A stretch of DNA of 23,580 nt, from NCBI GenBank assembly GCA_039105265.1, contig JAPFFF010000402.1, positions 1-23,580 on the forward strand, written 5' to 3'. The stretch is from Tritrichomonas musculus. Taxonomy: Eukaryota > Parabasalia > Tritrichomonadida > Tritrichomonadidae. Numbering within the stretch: position 1 is the stretch's first letter; each line of letters begins with the position of its first letter. Both the position numbers and the translations under genes were made by a program. Below, piece after piece: positions 21,886 to 23,580 of this stretch. Below the pieces are notes generated by a model, which was given only the letters and a program-made list of their open reading frames with translations, was not told where the DNA came from and ran no database searches.

Positions 21886-23580
21886 AGAGTTTCCTACGTT
21901 CTAGTATTTTGGCCCTCTAAAGCCAAAAATTTAATGATTGACGTAAAACATTGAATTTTTCAATACAACAACCTATTTTTTAAGATGGAAATAGAATTAT
22001 AACATAAAATACTATCTTTATGTCTTTAAAAAAATGAAAAAATAAATTTGTGTATAGTTTAAACATAGATAAATTGTATGCATCACGTCACGTTTTTTGA
22101 AAAAGAGCTGATATTGTAAGATTGCATAGTTTTTGATAATAGTATATATAACAAATATCTGATATTATTCCTATATGATATCATTTGTATATTTAAAATG
22201 CTGATATAACTTGTTTTTGTGGAGATAACTATGTCAAATATTGAACATAAATTTTTATCTTGGAACTTTTTTCTTCTTTTAAAAAAAATATCATTAGAAA
22301 AAAGTGCTTCTTTCCATTTTAATTATGAATCTGAAAGTATAAGCAAAGTATAACATTTTTGCAAATTAAAAAGATGATAATCATGCTTCTTTTAGTATTA
22401 AATTGTAAAAAACAAGATCGCGAATATAGAAGAAATGATAGGGAAATGCTGACTAATTTGTAAATCTTTATTAAGGCATGAAAGAAAAAAAGCATGTACC
22501 TAATTTTACCATTGCTTTATTTAGTATGCATATTAAGGAATATATATCTAAAAAAATCTAAGTTGTTAAGTTATAACTAGTCATATTTTTTTTCAGTCTA
22601 AAGAATATAGCAGTTTAGTATATTGTAACAGAAAAAAAACTTGATTGATTAATGACTAGCAGTTTGCGATTTTTCCCATAAAATCTATAATATGACATTG
22701 TATTTCGATAGATTGCAATACAATTGATGTATAATTGTAAATAGAATCGTTATATTTATGAGTAGTGGTAAAAAATGCTTTGATTTTTGAATATGCTCTC
22801 TAATATATCCCAAAAATACAATTTTTTGATTTTTCAAAAACATTTAAAAAATGATAAAAGTAATATCAATCTCATTAAATCGACGAAATAAATTGTGTTA
22901 TAGGATGTTCTTCGTTTGATATCATTTAATGTTATAAATATCCCATACACATAAAAATACAAACAAAAACTATTTTTTTATAATGGTCATTAAAAATGCA
23001 TTCAATTATTTGATTATTTCTAAACACAGAATGAAAATATAAAGGCCTTGCTGGTATCAAATGGTTTGTTTTTACTTGCAATTTTACTTTTATATGGCTT
23101 TAGTTCAAGATAAAAAGATACTGCAGATATTTGAGTCTTTTTCTTAAAAACACGCACTTATCAATTTTTCAAAAAACAAAAATTTTATAAAAAAAGAATC
23201 ATTATGATGCATACAAATGTTACCAAAGGACAATAATGCATATATTAATTTTATATTATGTAATGTTCTATATGAAATGGAAATTATTGAGTTTCACTTT
23301 TTCTATATGTGACTTTTTGATAAAATAAAATTTTTAAAATTTTTGATTTTAAAAATACTAGAACGTAGGAAACTTTCGAATTTTGGAGATATAAATGACG
23401 CGAAAAAGATAGTATAGCAAGAGTTCAAAGATATCGTGAAAATATATTATATAGGATGTATAGTTAATCATATATTATCTATTAAATGTTTACTTAGCCA
23501 TGGCTTGTGTAGAGATATGTATGAAACAAAGTTATGCATGGTGCATGTTAATTTGCACTTTAGTATATTAGGAAAAAAGT
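21886..23580. repeat. Satellite unit 10 (deleted variant, cut by window end)
   Basis: This copy matches the standard form through the right inverted-repeat arm (main arms 21888-21910 and 23352-23374). At 23392/23393 it jumps from GGAGATAT straight to AAATGACGCG, omitting 103 bp that every other copy has there. The missing stretch corresponds to 1505-1607 of unit 1 and includes the left arm of the nested inverted repeat. After the jump the sequence again follows the standard unit until the window ends in module B. Confidence 0.96.
23392..23393. other. Junction of the 103-bp deletion in unit 10
   Basis: The left side ends GGAGATAT and the right side begins AAATGACGCG. In the standard unit these are separated by 103 bp (1505-1607 of unit 1, 3937-4039 of unit 2). 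The bases at the two break edges do not match each other, so there is no microhomology, and no extra bases are inserted. This is the form expected of blunt end joining, or of a local assembly error. Confidence 0.9.

Larger units (their letters stand above)
1..23580. repeat. Head-to-tail array of a 2432-bp macrosatellite (10 copies, last one partial)
   Basis: The same unit recurs in direct orientation across the entire window. Taking the base at position 1 as the unit start, the starts fall at 1, 2430, 4862, 7294, 9726, 12158, 14590, 17022, 19454 and 21886. From the second start onward the spacing is exactly 2432 bp, so units 2-9 have no net length change. Only two differences between copies were found: a 3-bp shorter unit 1 and a 103-bp deletion in unit 10. 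Base composition is about 23% GC by hand count of the first 480 bases. No gene was recognised on either strand. Satellite families with multi-kilobase units are known in many eukaryotes, often in heterochromatin; placing this one there is inference. A multimerised small circular DNA, or an assembly that over-extended a shorter array, are alternatives. Confidence 0.97.

Noticed and set aside
1-23580. CRISPR array
   Set aside because: The repeats are 2.4 kb and contiguous; there are no short repeats separated by unique spacers.

Overview
The whole window is one head-to-tail tandem array of a non-coding, AT-rich unit of 2432 bp (about 23% GC over the first 480 bases, counted by hand). It holds ten unit copies: unit 1 (1-2429, one triplet shorter), units 2-9 (each exactly 2432 bp, starting at 2430, 4862, 7294, 9726, 12158, 14590, 17022 and 19454), and unit 10 (21886-23580), which carries a 103-bp internal deletion and is cut by the window end. 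I saw no substitutions between copies in the stretches I compared. The array is therefore very young or strongly homogenised. No flanking unique DNA is visible on either side.

Within each unit, a perfect 23-bp inverted repeat (arms 3-25 and 1464-1486 in unit 1) splits the sequence into module A (about 1.46 kb between the arms) and module B (about 0.95 kb from the right arm to the next unit's left arm). Module B holds a second, nested inverted repeat (1565-1581 and 2243-2259, 16 of 17 bases pairing) and a cluster of small hairpins. Both modules are rich in T-tract/A-tract dyads of the form TTTTT-(C or G)-AAAAA. The 103-bp deletion in unit 10 removes the left arm of the nested inverted repeat.

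I scanned one unit by hand in all six frames. The longest ATG-started reading frame is 52 codons (minus strand, 1528-1686); the longest on the plus strand is 41 codons. These lengths are expected by chance at this base composition, and none resembles a protein I know. I recognised no tRNA, rRNA, spliced-leader or snRNA, no telomere repeat, no CRISPR and no transposase.

The best description is a eukaryotic macrosatellite (long-unit satellite), such as occurs in heterochromatin, centromeric or subtelomeric blocks or on satellite-rich chromosomes. The base composition and the many A/T tracts would fit an AT-rich invertebrate such as a nematode or arthropod, but no gene is present to fix the lineage, so this is a weak inference. 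A head-to-tail multimer of a small circular DNA would look the same. The most useful leads are the inverted repeat that punctuates the array, the idea that module A is a terminal-inverted-repeat element captured inside a 0.95-kb satellite, and the two copy-specific variants that make the array's ends distinguishable.
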